Assembly: GCA_013400115.1 (NCBI GenBank)
Contig: VXBP01003389.1
Span: 475,255 to 539,254 of the forward strand
From: Rhinopomastus cyanomelas
Lineage: Eukaryota > Chordata > Aves > Bucerotiformes > Rhinopomastidae
Reading direction: 5' to 3'
DNA length: 64,000 bases
A program made the position numbers and the translations under genes. The notes beneath the pieces are model-generated. The model worked only from the letters and a program-made list of their open reading frames with translations, did no database searches and was not told where the DNA came from. Numbering within the stretch: position 1 is the stretch's first letter; each line of letters opens with the position of its first letter. Below, piece after piece: positions 21,688 to 34,000 of the stretch.

Positions 21688-22234
21688 TTTCAATCCCAGA
21701 GCTGATTCATCCCCTCTGTGTTTGGGGTGGTGCTGAGCTCCCTGGACCTCAACCTCACTCCTGTCTCTCCAGAAACAGAGATTTCCATCCCTAGTTCAGG
21801 ATTAGGCCCCCAGGGACCGGCCCCATCCCCGTGTTGGTGACAGATGGGTGCCACCAGGGCATGGGGCTGGGCTGTAGGTGGGTTGTCGATGCCAGGAGGA
21901 ACTGGAGGGACAGCAATTGCCCTGATGCTCTTTGCCATTTGTCATGTAGGTCATTGACAAGAGAACAGTAAACTGAGGGAAACCAGCGAAAGAGAAGCAG
22001 AGGCTGGGGATCAGACCAAAGAAAGAGGTGACACCGCACGTCAGCGCTGTTTTGGGCTGAAACTGTTCCGGCGGGTTTGCCAATATCTGGATGTGTCAGG
22101 AATTCTTGGCCCTGCTAAGCTGCTGGTAGAAAAAAATCCTTCTGAAAGTCAAAACATTATTTTAACACATCCAAAATGAGCTGCCTTGGTGTTTTTTCTT
22201 CAGATCTCTCAATTTCATTATGAATCCTACAAAT
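21688..22234. other. Unique sequence, nothing recognised
   Basis: No gene or repeat recognised. Confidence 0.4.
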
Positions 22235-22275
22235 CTGCTCTCCAGCAGGTCAGTCCCCAACCTGTACTGGTGCTT
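22235..22275 (-). mobile_element. Internal CR1 fragment without a 3' end
   Basis: CTGCTCTCCAGCAGGTCAGT followed by CCCCAACCTGTACTGGTGC matches the mid-ORF2 segment (YRLGTDLLES on the minus strand). Neither a CR1 tail nor the adjacent coding part is next to it, so it must be a deletion remnant. Confidence 0.7.
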
Positions 22276-22549
22276 GGCAGAGAGGGGTGTTGTGTTTGAT
22301 TCCCGAGAGTTTTGCAGTTCCTCTGTTTTGCACCTCTTTTTCTTTATTTGGAATGGAAAAGGAACTATGGTGATGTGAAGATTTTCCCCACGGGGACTGA
22401 ACTCTTCTTGCAGCACTGATGGTGAGTTTATTGATGTTGCATCCAGCAGGCCCTTGAGCATGAGCAGAGCTTAGATGAAAAATGATGGTGCTTTGGTCTG
22501 TGCAGCCAAACATAGTCAGGATCAGCTTGGGGAGGGGAGCTTTTATTGC

Positions 22550-22652
22550 CTAGGTAGGTAAAGCATAATTATATAATGAACATAAGCATTTATTTAGTAT
22601 ATAACAATTTGTATAATGAATAGGATTTATATAATTAAATAATATTTAATAA
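22550..22652. repeat. AT-rich target region
   Basis: Strongly AT-rich low-complexity sequence (ATTATATAATG, TATATAATTAAATAATATT) directly before a CR1 insertion. Similar AT-rich sequence continues after the element. Confidence 0.7.
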
Positions 22653-23075
22653 TCATAGAACCATTAGGGATTGGAAGGGACCTCAAAAGATCATCCAGTC
22701 CAATCCCCCTGACACAGCAGGATCACCTAGACCAAGTTGCACAGGAACATGTCCAGGTGGGTTTTAAACATCTCCAGTGAAGAAGACTCCACAACCCCCT
22801 GGGCAGCCTCTTCCAGGGCTCTGTCACCCTCACTGGGTGACACTTTCTTCATTGATGTGGAACCTCCTATGTTCTAGCTGGCACCCACTGCTCCTTGTTC
22901 TATCAGTAGATAGCACAGAGAAGAGCCTGGCTCCATCCTCCTGACACCCACCCTTCACATATTTATAGACTTGAGCGAGGTCACCCCTCAGTCTCCTCTT
23001 TTCCAAGCTAAAGAGACCCATCTCCCTCAGCCTCTCCTCATAAGGAGGTGCTCCACTTCCTTCATCATCCTTGTT
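22653..23075 (-). mobile_element. CR1 type B with a 10-bp target-site duplication
   Basis: Antisense copy from TCATAGAACCATTAGGGATTG into the ORF2 C-terminus, ending at TTCATCATCCTTG. The direct repeat TATTTAATAA occurs immediately before (22643-22652) and just after (23079-23088). Confidence 0.95.
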
Positions 23076-23088
23076 TATTATTTAATAA

Positions 23089-24785
23089 CTTATGTGAAAT
23101 ATAATTCATAATAATTAGCAGCAGGTAGGTGTTAATTTCTCAACTCCTGCATCACAGGAGGGAGAACAACCCCTGAAACACCCATGCTCCTTCCACAGCA
23201 GTGGCTCTCAGAAGAGCCATGAGCAGGAACGTGTGTTCAAGGAAACACATTAACTTCCCCACAAACAGCACAAGAAACCAAATCGTTCACGTCAGGTTCT
23301 CGTGCTCTTTGCAGAGAGAGAGTGTTACGGCTTCTTGAAGGATGCCGGCACACAACAGCCTTTGGTGCGGGGACGTCCAGGGGAGAACAGAGCGCTCTCA
23401 AAGTGCTTTTGCTGTGGATCCATGGAAAGCTCTTGACCTTGAGGGGAGCCGCGTGGCTCTGCTCTGTCTCTTTGCACTTGGCGTTGCTCAGCGATGCCGC
23501 CGCGCGCCCCGTAGGCTCTTCCATTTATCCGCGCGTTTCTAATAATCCCCGCTCTGTGCTTCAGTCTCCTCCATTTTTCTCTTCCTTCCCCCTCCAGACT
23601 CCACATTCCTGGTGGTTGCAGTCAGCTGGGCTGTCCAAGAGCTGATAGACAAAACAACCCCACATCCTCCGTGTCTTTAAACACGGCAAAGGCAGAAGCT
23701 TTTCTTGGAGGAAAAAGCTGCTCTGCTCCAAGTAAAACTCCAAGCTCCACTCCCCAAAGATTCTGTCCTTCCCATTGTGTTGGGAAAAGCTTCCTCTAAA
23801 TACTCCCCAACAGCAAACAGGCCCTGAAATGCTTCACTCTTGCTCTTTACTGCTTCCCTTCTTGATGTAAATAGTAATTTGGCTGATGCTTGCTGCCAGC
23901 CACCTACATCCTGTGTGTCACTAGCAGTTACCACCACTCCTCACACCCATTGGACCCACCAGCCCTACCTGCAGCTCCAGGATCAATGGACACAGAGCTG
24001 TGCCTGTGGCCCCAGGTTGGGGAGAAACTCGGATACCCCAAAACCCTAGGCTGTGAGGGATGAATAAGCTGCCTGGGGCTGGTTTTAGGGGGCTCCTTGG
24101 CGGTACGAGCTTCCATGTAGCTACCACAGGCAGCCAAGTGCTTGCTGGTGTCTGTTGGGTGCTCTCATCAAAAGGTTCATCCCAAAGCTGGCTTTATCCT
24201 ATTTACAAAGGAAAATTGAGAGTGCTGGATTTGAACAGAGCACATCCACAGGTGTGGAATCCTTCCCTGACCTCCCATCAGAGTCCTCAGAGAGGCAGGT
24301 GCAGGCCGTCGGTCAGAGATGGATGAGATCTGGTGTTTAATGAAGCATCATTAAGGGATGTCCATCACAGCCTGGCTGCTGCTTCCTGGCTGGAGCCCCA
24401 TCAGCAGGCTGACACCAGACTTCTCCTGGGTAAACGGTTGTTTGAGCTTAGGTGAGACATTTTCCCATCATATCCCTGCTTCTATCCCACCTTGGTTTTG
24501 GGGCAAGAGGTTTTCCACATAGTCTCTTCCTACAGGCAGAAGAAATGACTCTTAATACCCAGTGTCTGGTGCCCTGTGGCTGCCCAGCTCAGGTGTTAAT
24601 GTCACTTGTGGGTGATGTTTTTCCCCCTCACTTCTGTCCTTCCTGCATCGCACCCCTGTCTCCTACCTGCAAATCAAATTCCCAGAAGTTCTGGAAGACC
24701 TGTGGAACAAACACGTTGTAGTGTGAAGAAACAGTTTTTCAGGCTGCTCTTGGGAAGAGTTGCAGGGTGCTGGTTGCATGGAGTC
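23089..24785. other. Unique sequence with a CpG-rich patch
   Basis: No repeat or gene recognised. 23450-23545 is locally CpG-rich (GATGCCGCCGCGCGCCCCG and ATCCGCGCG), a possible conserved or regulatory block. Confidence 0.4.
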
Positions 24786-25169
24786 ATGAAGTCACCCCTC
24801 AGTCTCCTCTTCTCCAAGCTAAACAGACCCAGCTCCCTCAGTCTCTCCTCATAAGGGAGGTGCTCCACTTCCTTCATCATCCTTGTTGCTCTATGCTGGA
24901 CTCCCTCCAGGAGCTCCACATCCCTCTTGAACTGAGGGGCCCAGAACTGGACACAATACTCCAGGCGTGGTCTCACCAGGGCAGAGTAGAGGGGGAGGAG
25001 AACCTCTCTTGACCTGCTAACCACCCTTCTGATCCACCCCAGGATGCTGTTGGCCCTCTTGGCCACAAGAGCACACTGCTGGCTCATGGTCATTCTGCTG
25101 GCCACCAGGACCCCCAGGTCCCTTTGTCCTACACTGCTCTCCAACAGGTCAGTCACCAACCTATACTGG
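24786..25169 (-). mobile_element. Inverted 5' part of a CR1 (twin-priming structure)
   Basis: Antisense ORF2 segment from TGAAGTCACCCCTCAGTC to AACCTATACTGG. It lacks the CR1 3' end on its left side, as an ordinary antisense copy would not. Its right end joins directly to a sense 3' end. Minus-strand translation reads HLEYCVQFWAP-type and ALVAKRANSILGW-type blocks. Confidence 0.93.
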
Positions 25170-25285
25170 AGACGTTTAAGAGGACGTGTTCCTGTGCTAC
25201 TTGGTCTAGGTGATCCTGCTGTGGCAGGGGGATTGGGCTAGATGATCTTTCAAGGTCCCTTCCAATCCCTAACGATTCTGTGATT
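25170..25285 (+). mobile_element. Sense 3' part of the same CR1
   Basis: AGACGTTTAAGAGGACGTGT to AACGATTCTGTGATT. The junction with the inverted part has CTGG (25166-25169) fitting either side. The two parts together have the form left by twin-primed reverse transcription. Confidence 0.93.
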
Positions 25286-27304
25286 AAAGCAAGGCAGGCT
25301 CACCTGCGCTTTGGACTGGGGTGATGGCCATGGGCTTCTCAACTAGGGACGAGGAATCCCTGAAGTGCCCACATCAGTGATGTCTTCTCGTCCCAGGCTG
25401 CCCCAAGCCATTCCCTGGGTCCATTTCCATGCCCCGAAGCAGCTGGAGTTGAGGGTCTGCCTTAACCATCCTGCAAACCCTCAGACAACCAATTCAGACC
25501 GATCTCTCCCAGCGCTCAGAGCGGGACCACAAGTCCCTTGGCCGTCCGCACGGCAGGGAAAAAGCGCCGCAGAGCCTGGGGAAGGGCCCGTACCCGCAGC
25601 CTGCGAGCAGCTTCATCTGCTGCCGGCGTGCTCGCGACTTCAAAGGCAGGAACTGAGAGGTTTCTGGGAGCCTCTGCTTTGTTATTCATCTTCTGCGATG
25701 CTCATAAATTATCAACAAACAAGCTCAGCTCTCAAGTCGGGGAGGAGGGCTGGGTAATTCTGTTTGTGGCTCAAAATGAGGGCTGTCAATTTTAATTAGG
25801 GAAAGCGGACGCGGGGAATTTTTAATGTCACTATCTGAATCCTCAAGTGCTGCTCAGGAAACAGTCCTCAATGAAAAATTAACCGGGGAGGGCGAGGGCT
25901 ACTCCTTTTGCTCCTGTTTTATTAGTTGACTCTCTTTGAAGCTGGTTTGGGGCTGGCGATGCGCAATTGCCAACAGGTTTGCTTTTGATCGCGAGGAGGG
26001 AAAGGTCCAGCTGGAGGACCTGGGGGACTTCGAGGGGAATCTTTTCAAGCCCAGGAATCATTAGTATTTCAAGAGATTCCTTGGGTCTGCAGTTCAGGAG
26101 TACGTCTGCTACCTGGGGCTCTGGTCTCTGTCCTCCTGGTGAAGCTTGTGGCCGCAGGTTTTCTCCTGCCCTGGTGCAAGCAGGGCTTGGGCTTCCCTTT
26201 CTAGGCAGGGCTTGGTGTCGTGCATGGAAGAGCCTTAAAAAAGGCAAAGAGAAGTGAATTTTGGCTCTCCCCTGGTTTCAAAGGGAAAGAGGTGCTTTGC
26301 AGTCCCGTAGCTACATCCCCCTGCGCTGAGGGTGACATCAGCGCTTGTCCCCAGGGATGATGGAGGGGTAGAGGGTGCTGGGCTTCTGCCCTGCGCACAG
26401 TCCAACACAAGGAGCATCAGTCCCGTTGTATCTGTTCCTCCTAAAACCAGGGGAGCTTCACCCTTTAACGGCACCAGCAGCCAGAGGGGCTGTGGGTGTG
26501 ATTGCAGCATCTCAAGAGCAGGCAAACGGCAGCCCATCAAGGGGAGGGTGGGTTAAGCTCTAATCAGCAGCCCCCTCTCCTAACATATTTCCCCTCATTC
26601 AGGCAGGATTTGCTGGATTGCATTGTGAATATTTATAATGAGGTCCTTTCTTCTCGCTGCCTCTGTGATTAACCAATCTGGTGCTTCTCAAGGACGAGCA
26701 CAGTGAAGGTTAAACTGAAAAGGGCTCAATCCCTTCCTGGCTTCATCCTCGGAGCATCAGGAGAATCGCGTGGGGCATGATTTTGGCCTCTGCCGTTCTC
26801 CAGGAAGGGGTTTTCCTCAGACAGGCAGCGCTGCCTCGCTGCAAAGGTGCTCGATGTCAGTGCAGACGGACCCAAATTGCTCTGGAGGCTGCAGAAAAAT
26901 GCTGGAGTGATCTTAGATGAGGCCCAAAGCAAGTCAGCTGCAGCAAACGAGCTCCCATTCCCTAATGAAGTTTCCGTGATGGTCGAGTAGCTGGCAATTG
27001 TCCTTGTGAAGCCATAAAGAATAATGAAAAAAGGCAATTATTTGTTAACACCACGTTCTGCCGGGATGTTAAGGATGTGCTGAATCTCTGATTGGAAACA
27101 CTTCGGGTCACTCAGCTGAGGCTGTTAGGGAAGACGGGATCATTTGCAGCCCATTAAGTGTCGCTGGATGGATTCACAGCCCTGCGGACCCCCTGGTGAG
27201 GGAAAACCAAAGGCAGCCAGGATCAGCTGGCAGATGAAAGGCACTTGGTTGCCTCTTAGTGCTGGGGTATGTTAAATAGTTCTGTGTTGACCAGTCATTG
27301 AAAG
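25286..27304. other. Repeat-poor unique sequence, possible conserved non-coding blocks
   Basis: About 2 kb without recognised repeats. 25500-25640 is CpG-rich (AAAAGCGCCGCAGAGCC). 25770-26010 mixes TGTCAATTTTAATTAG, AAAAATTAACCGG and TGCGCAATTGCC, which look like homeodomain-type sites. 26580-27060 is AT-rich with ordered, low-slippage sequence (TTGTGAATATTTATAATGAG). Such blocks often prove conserved between birds, but alignment is needed. Confidence 0.3.
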
Positions 27305-27687
27305 GACTGACTCTTTAGCTTGGAAAAGGGAAGACTGAGGGGTGACCTCATTAATGTTGATAAATATGTGAAGGGTGGGTGTCAGGAGGGTGGAACCAGG
27401 CTCTGCTCAGTGTCATCTAATGATAGGACAAGGGGCAATGGGTGTAAGCTGGAACATAGGAGGTTCCACATCAATATGAGAAGGAACTTCTTCACAGCGA
27501 GGGTGAAAGAGCCCTGCAAGGGGCTGCCCATTGGGGGTTCTGGAGTCTCCTTCTCTGGAGATGTTTAAAACCTGCCTGGACTTGTTCCTGTGTGACTGGG
27601 TCTAGGTGGTCCTGCTGTGGCAGAGGGATTGGACTAGATGATCTTTCGAGGTCCCTTCCAATCCCTAATGTTCTGTGAATCTGTGAT
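27305..27687 (+). mobile_element. CR1 type B, about 0.38 kb
   Basis: Sense copy from TCTTTAGCTTGGAAAAGGG through GGTGGGTGTCAGGAGG to TAATGTTCTGTGAATCTGTG. Translation of the first part gives EKGRLRGDLINVDKYVKGGC, then RRNFFTARVKEPCKGLP, with a break near 27535. Confidence 0.95.
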
Positions 27688-29017
27688 CTTTGTCGTACTA
27701 GTAAAAAGAGAGACTAATTTGACTTCTATGAGCAGACCCGGGACCTGATTCCTTTTGCAAAATATCATGGGTTCAGTTGGACCCAAAAAAGCCCTTAAAC
27801 CTCCACGTCCTGAGATGAATGGGTGTCAACCCTTCCTGCTCATGCAGGTGCAAACAGGAGATACACTCTGAGTGTTAAACATGACCCTGCCCTGCCTCCA
27901 GCCCCTTGTTCACCCATGAAAATGCCTGCTTGGGCAGCAGTAGAGCCAAAGGGTTTGTCCCTGTCACACCCCCTGCAACACCTCATTGTGTGAGTTTCTG
28001 GGTTGCTGCCATGTGATGGGGTGAGGTCAGAAATGAAGGGAGTGAACAAGATGAGTTTGTGTTCCCCAGCACTTGGGTACCACTGGGACACCCGTGGTCA
28101 CAGAGCTCCCTCAGATGTTCCCTCCATGATCGGGAAGTGTCTGTGGTGTGGGAGCTTTTCTTGCCAGGCAGGATGACCCAAACCTCACTGCTGTGTCATC
28201 CCCAGCCCGGCTCTGAAGGATGATCCGTGCAACAGCTGCTTCCCTGCTCTTCACCAGCTCTAGCTGCACCCTGGCTTGAGGGATGGGAACACTTGTCTCA
28301 AGGCAAGCTGCAGTCAGATCAAATAGCTGCTGCTCCACCAGACCTAGCGGCAGCTCTCTGACACTCCATCATTTGAGTGAAAAGCCTTCACAAGTGATGT
28401 GGGCTCCTGGCAGCCTCCTCATCTGCAGTTGTTCCTGCAAACTGCCATGGACTGTGCTTTGAGCTTTTCTGTGGTTTGAGGATAAGAGCTCCAAGTCTGA
28501 CAAAAAACCCCCAAACCCCAAAGATGTTTGGTCCCAAGATTTTGAGATGGAAGGATCTTGAGGATGTGATTAATAAGCAGCTACTTGACTCCTGTTCATT
28601 CTCTTAGCTTGAAAGAACCAAGCTAGTTCCTTGTATCAGGAGATCTGGCTCATTTATGCTGCTGTGAACAGCTGGGCTGTGGGATGCTGTCTTGTACATT
28701 GTGTGGTGCCCTCACTTATTTCTCTCCAGGAGCCTCCTTTGTTCAACCTGCATCCCAGATGGGTGCCTGGCATCATCTGGAGGGCACAAAGTACCGTTGT
28801 CTGTCTGTGCCGTGGTGCAGAGCTTGTCTGCCCACAAATGGGATGGAGGCTGGTGATTAAAAAGCGCTCGTGGAACAGAGAAAGAGGTTGTAGACAAGTA
28901 TCCATCAGGTCCTGGGTCTTCAACAGGCTGGTAAAACACCAGAGAGTATTTAACCCAACAGCTTAGTTAAGAGGTGCTGCAGTTTTAACCTCTGCCTGGG
29001 AAACTGGTTGGTTTATT
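27688..29017. other. Unique sequence, nothing recognised
   Basis: No repeat or gene recognised. Confidence 0.4.
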
Positions 29018-29096
29018 GCACTTGGAGAGGGGAGGGCAAGATTGGACTGGGTGGTCTTCCAAGGTCCCTTCCAATCCCTGATGCTCTGTGATTCTG
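29018..29096 (+). mobile_element. CR1 3' end fragment
   Basis: Sense fragment of about 80 bp, GCACTTGGAGAGGGGAGGG through GTGGTCTTCCAAGGTCCC to GATGCTCTGTGATTCTG. Moderately diverged. Confidence 0.85.
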
Positions 29097-31130
29097 AATG
29101 ATAAGCAAAACTCTGGCTTGCTGGCCAAAAAGGCAGATACAGGATTGAGTATTTAATGGGACTTCTGGAGAATGGCCCTTGCTTTGCTCGTGGCTGTGTC
29201 CACAGCCGTCCCCCCCGCTCTCTGGATTCTCTCTGAAGGGGCAGAGTGAACTGAAGGTTGGCTTGCAAAGGGCAGAGCTGCAGCAGGCAGCTGCTGCTGT
29301 CCCACAGGTACCCACTCCCCTGGGCACCACTGCCTGGGCCTGGGGACTGTAGGATGAGTTTGTCCAAACCAGGCATTGTGGAGGTATGAATGGCCAAGGA
29401 ACAAGGCTGAGTCTGCAGGGCGATACGGTGTCTTCTGGTCACTGTCCCAGGCTGCTGCCACTGTGTCCTGTCCCCAGAGCCATGCCAGGCACAAGGGAAC
29501 CCTCTGCTTTCCTCAGGCCATGAGACCAAGGCGACAGAGGAGATAACAAGACTTAATCAGCTAGCCAGTGAGCCACAGAGGGAGCCTGGCTTGCTGCTCT
29601 ACACCCAGGAGTCCTTGTGTGCCTCTCAGTGTGAGTGTTCAGTGATGGTCCGCAGAGCATCACCCATGATCAACCAGGCGAAGGGTCTCACCTCTGTTCC
29701 ACAGTCCCACAGGGTTTGTTTTTGGGGTTGCACACAAGCGTGGCAATGGGCTTCCTGCACCCACAAGCAGACGGTGCCAGGAGGCCATGCCAGCAGAGAC
29801 CGGCGAGCCTTGCCTTGGCATGGTCCTTCGAGGGCCTTCGGTCCTTGTTACGGAGCTGCTCCCAAAGATGAGTGCAAAGAACCGCAAGCGCCTTCCTCCC
29901 CGTCTGTTTGCATTTGTGGGATCTGACCTACTTCTGGTTGTTTGTAACACAAAACCCTTCCCTGTTTTCCCACTCGCAGTGAGCGGCTGCAGGAGCACTT
30001 GGTGCCTGGGAGCCTTTGCCAGCTTCAGGAGAGAGTCCTGGCACCTCGCTCTGCCGTGAGCTTCACCTTGGAGCAGCTGCCCTCAGGGAGAGAAGGCAGG
30101 TTTTGAGGTGATTGATGCCTGCTCCACGGGTGGCCACCAGGACTTGTCCCCAGCCTGCTTCTCCCACCTCCCCCTCCTTGCACCCAAGCTCAGATCAGCC
30201 TTTTTTTGAGAGGGGACAGGAATGACTGAAGCCACTTCTACCCTATAAATTACAAGCCCAGGCTGTAGTGAGGACCCCCAATGTGCTTTGCAGAGACTTT
30301 TTGCTCTCCCCACCAATCCCCCTGGGGTTGAAAGAACCAGGAGACAGGTGCACAGAGGATTTTGAGAGGAGTGAGCTTGCTTGAACAGCCAGGAAACATC
30401 AGCACAGGCTCTTTCCCCATGTAAATATGTCTTCAAAAGATGCTGCAGCTATCTGGGGCGCTCCGACATGACAGCAAGTCCATAAATGATGGCTTTCTGC
30501 AGGCGGGGTAGGCTGTAAGCTCAGTTAAATACATCAAATTAACTGTCAAAATAATCTTCCAGGACTTGATGAGCCCAAAGATTAAGCGACATGTTATTTC
30601 TTCTCTCCGCTGTTTTTATCTCAGCGAAAGGGATTTACAGCAGGTTCCAAAAATCCATATTTTAAATGAATTGCAAATAGTTGCTCGTGGACTTGGCCCG
30701 TATGAAAAGGATTATTACCCAAAACAAGCCCTCCGTCAGGGGGAACATGGGTTAAAGATGGGAATGTAAATAAAACCTAAAGGCTTGACAGTGAATTCTG
30801 CGGGAGACCTGTTTGTTTTCTCTCGCCGCCCTCCAAACCTGGCTTCCTCCACAACGAGAAGGTCCAGCTCTTCATTACAAAACAGAGGAGCGTTTCTTTC
30901 TTGTGTCAGCGGTAAATATTTGGGCTGAACCTGTTCAAACATAAGCTTTCAATAATCTCTGTTTTGCTTCTCCCTCTTCTCTGGCTGGGTCGTGGCTTGA
31001 ATTTCCGCAGACTAAAAATACATGGTTTTGTTTGAAGAGCTTAGATGATCTTGCTCGTTTTGCTGTTTATCTATTATGAGGGAAGTCTAATCCTCCTGCG
31101 AACGATGCTCGGCGTCACGTAGCTGCACAG
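29097..31130. other. Unique sequence with a possible conserved block
   Basis: No repeat or gene recognised. 30440-30960 is AT-rich, non-repetitive and even in composition (for example AATCCATATTTTAAATG and GGTAAATATTTGGGC). It is a reasonable candidate for conserved non-coding DNA. Confidence 0.3.
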
Positions 31131-31205
31131 CGATGCTGGGTGTGCACGGGGAGTCGTTGCTCTTCACCGATGCTGGGTGTGCATGGGGAGTCGTTGCTCT
31201 TCACC
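31131..31205. repeat. 37-bp tandem duplication
   Basis: Two adjacent 37-bp units (31131-31167 and 31168-31204), each starting CGATGCTGGGTGTGCA and ending GTTGCTCTTCAC, with one C/T difference. Confidence 0.92.
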
Positions 31206-34000
31206 GTGCTCTTTGGGTGCCAGACCCTGCTGCTGATGGCACATCCACCACGTGTTGCATCCTGTTGCCCCAACAAACCCTCCCGCTGTGGGTCAGGAGG
31301 AAAATGTTAACAAATAGATGCAAAAAGGTGATAAAAGCCAGCAGTGGCAGAGGATATCAGGAGGCACAGGGCAAGGAGAGGGATTGGTAGCAGTCAATCT
31401 GATTTTCAAGATAACAGGCAGGGGACAACGGGGTGTGCTCAGCCCCTGGCTGCAGCCTGAGCTGTGGTAGTTATCCAGGGCTCTGAATTTCAGCTCCCCC
31501 CTGGGGTGTTTTATGGGGGACAGCTGGTGATTTCTTTAATTTATTTAAAGACCTGCAGGGTAAAAGGGTAAAAAAAAAAAAGGAGGCAGGGAGAGGAAAA
31601 GGCAGCCAAAGCTTCGGAAGGTTTTCCCCATTTGCTGGGCTTCTGGATGCTCATGTCAGACTTAAAAAGTAACATTAATTACAGGCATCTAGAAAGAGCC
31701 ATAATCATCTGTCATTCACGGTGACAGGATGACATCTCCTGTTTGGATGGTTCAGCATTACCGTTCGCGAGCTCAGGAGCTCAGGCTACAATCCTAACTA
31801 TTTCTGACAACCTCGGAGACGAGATTGACGTTCCGGGTGTGCGTGCGCGTATGTGTGTGCAAGGGGAGGGCGTGTGGCAGCGCAGGTATGTGTTGGGGCC
31901 TTCCACCAGTGGGTGTCTTCATTCTGGGCAGCTTGCTGTTTGGATGAAGGGGTAAATGAGCCTGAAACAGGGAGGGTCTGAAGGTGGGGTGCCCTGTGCC
32001 CTCCATACTTGTCCTGCGGAGTCACCGCTGTGTTCAGTGTCGCGTAAAGCTTGACGCAGGACACCTCACCCCTAATGACATTTAATTCCTCCAAACAGCC
32101 AACAGATCAGTCATGGAACTGTGGCAACTCAGTTGTGCATCTTGCTCAATCCCCCCTTTTTACCCAGAAACAAAGTCTTCCCTTTCCATGGAGTGGGGCT
32201 GTGGGCTGCCATTGGCTCAAGTAGCCTGGCCAGGAGGGACCTCCTCAGAGCCTGAACTTCATCCTTCGCCCTTGAAAACCTCCTTGTGGATTTTTTTTGC
32301 TTACAGAATAAGCTCTAGTGAGAAATGTTTGTTTGCAAAAATAAGCCAGAAGTTGACCGTTGGTCTGTTTATTCTCTACATCCACGATGCTACAACTACA
32401 GCTGTCATCCAAATCCTGCTTGAGATGCTTAAACTGAGGAACTTGGGCTGGAGGGCAGCTGGGGCAGGAATGCCAGGCCCAGAGAGTGGGTTCAGCGTGC
32501 TGAGTCTCACCAGTTCAGGACTGGGAAGCATCCATGTGTAGAATAACAGACGGCCAGTATCACATCTCTGTGCAAGCAGGGCGTCACGGTGTCAGATCTG
32601 TTTGGCTGAGTGGTTTCGTTTTTCCCTCTCTGTCAGATATCAATCTCTTGGAGAACTGGCATCTCTCCTACCCTCCCTGGCTCTGGCTTCTCTGTGTGTC
32701 TGCAGAAAGCAGGCCCACTGGCTCCTGCTCAGCTCAGAGCTTTGTAGGAATCAGAAGCCCCTGCCTGTGTTGCTGCCTGCCCCACAAAATATCCCTGCTG
32801 CCTGTGTGCTGCTGTGGCTGCTCCCTGCCTTCCGCTGCAGGTGGTTCACGGGCTTGGGGATGGCCACGTAGCTGGAGTGTATCAGGAATGCCGCATCTTC
32901 ATCACTCTTGATTAATGTCATCTCAGGAGAGATGAGAGCCATTTGCTTGGGAAATTTGCTAATGAGGTGCTACATTAATAATAGCAAAAAAGAAGACTAA
33001 CAAAGAAAACACCACCCCCCCCCCATTCCTCTCCAGCCCTAAATCCAAGCTGAATAACGTAAAGAGCATCTCCTGCGATCATCTCACCACAGATTAGATC
33101 GATAGCAACGGCCAGACGAAGCCAGGAGGGTGGCTCTGAGCCCAGAGCTCTGCAGCCCTGGCAGAATCCACAGCGCTCGTCGGGGTTTGTTACAGAACTG
33201 TCCTCCCCATGCACCGCGAGGTTCCCCGGCCGGCTGATCGAAAGAAAGGCTTCGCTTCGTTTTTCCTTGCCAGAGGAGAGATCGAGCCGCGTGTCCTCGC
33301 CGCCACTGGGAGAGGATATGCAAAAGGTCAGGCTTACGTTAGACACTGCCAGTACAGACAGAAAAGGAAATCTGTGCTTGTTCTGCCCTCCGGGCAGATG
33401 CTAGACGCTGCAAATCCCCGTGTGCAGCCCGGGGTTTTCATACTTCCAGACTCATGTTTGCAGCCTGGGGTCTTGGAGGAGGTTGAGAAGAATCTCTGCT
33501 AGGTCTTGACACGGGATTTCGGACTAGCACAATGAGTTTCTTGGCTGTGCTTATTTTTCTGCCCCCAACTGTACCAGTCTCATGGTGTTTATTGTGCAGT
33601 TCATTATTTATACGGCTGCATTCAGCTGCCCTCATCGGATCAGCTCCCTCTGTGCAAACACACAGTGGGAAAGTCCCTTCTCTAAAGAGCTTTAGTCATT
33701 GGTGCTAATTAGAAGACAAAGGTGCCTGCTGCTCTCCCTACTTTGTTCTCACTCACAATACCAGGCAGTTTGCTTTCCACCGTGTCCCTGGAGATGATGG
33801 GGTTGCCACCTCCCGTGGGTCTTTTGCCAAGAGCCAGTGCCTCGAGGGAGCAGGTTCAGAGCTGCTGGTGGAGGATTTGCCTGATGAAGATTTGCAGCGT
33901 ATTCCTTTCCCATCAGATGTTGAGATCTTAGTGTGCCAGAGTTTCTTTTAACAGCATAAACATCTCAGCCACGGGAAGCTCTCAACCAGGTGCCTTTATG
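31206..34000. other. Repeat-poor unique sequence
   Basis: About 2.8 kb with no recognised interspersed repeat. Homopolymers: 12 A at 31570-31581 and 10 C at 33015-33024. A GT/GC-rich purine-pyrimidine alternation lies at 31838-31862. 33160-33310 is CpG-rich (CCGGCCGGCTGATCG, TCGAGCCGCGTGTCCTCGCCGCC). Open frames of up to 142 codons show no known domain. Confidence 0.4.

Noticed and set aside
24786..25285. Two independent CR1 insertions head to head
   Set aside because: The left piece lacks a 3' end and the join shows microhomology, so a single insertion with inversion explains it better. Not excluded.
28963..29529. 188-codon minus-strand open frame
   Set aside because: It overlaps a CR1 end, other frames are equally open here, and I see no known domain. 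Chance frame in GC-richer DNA.
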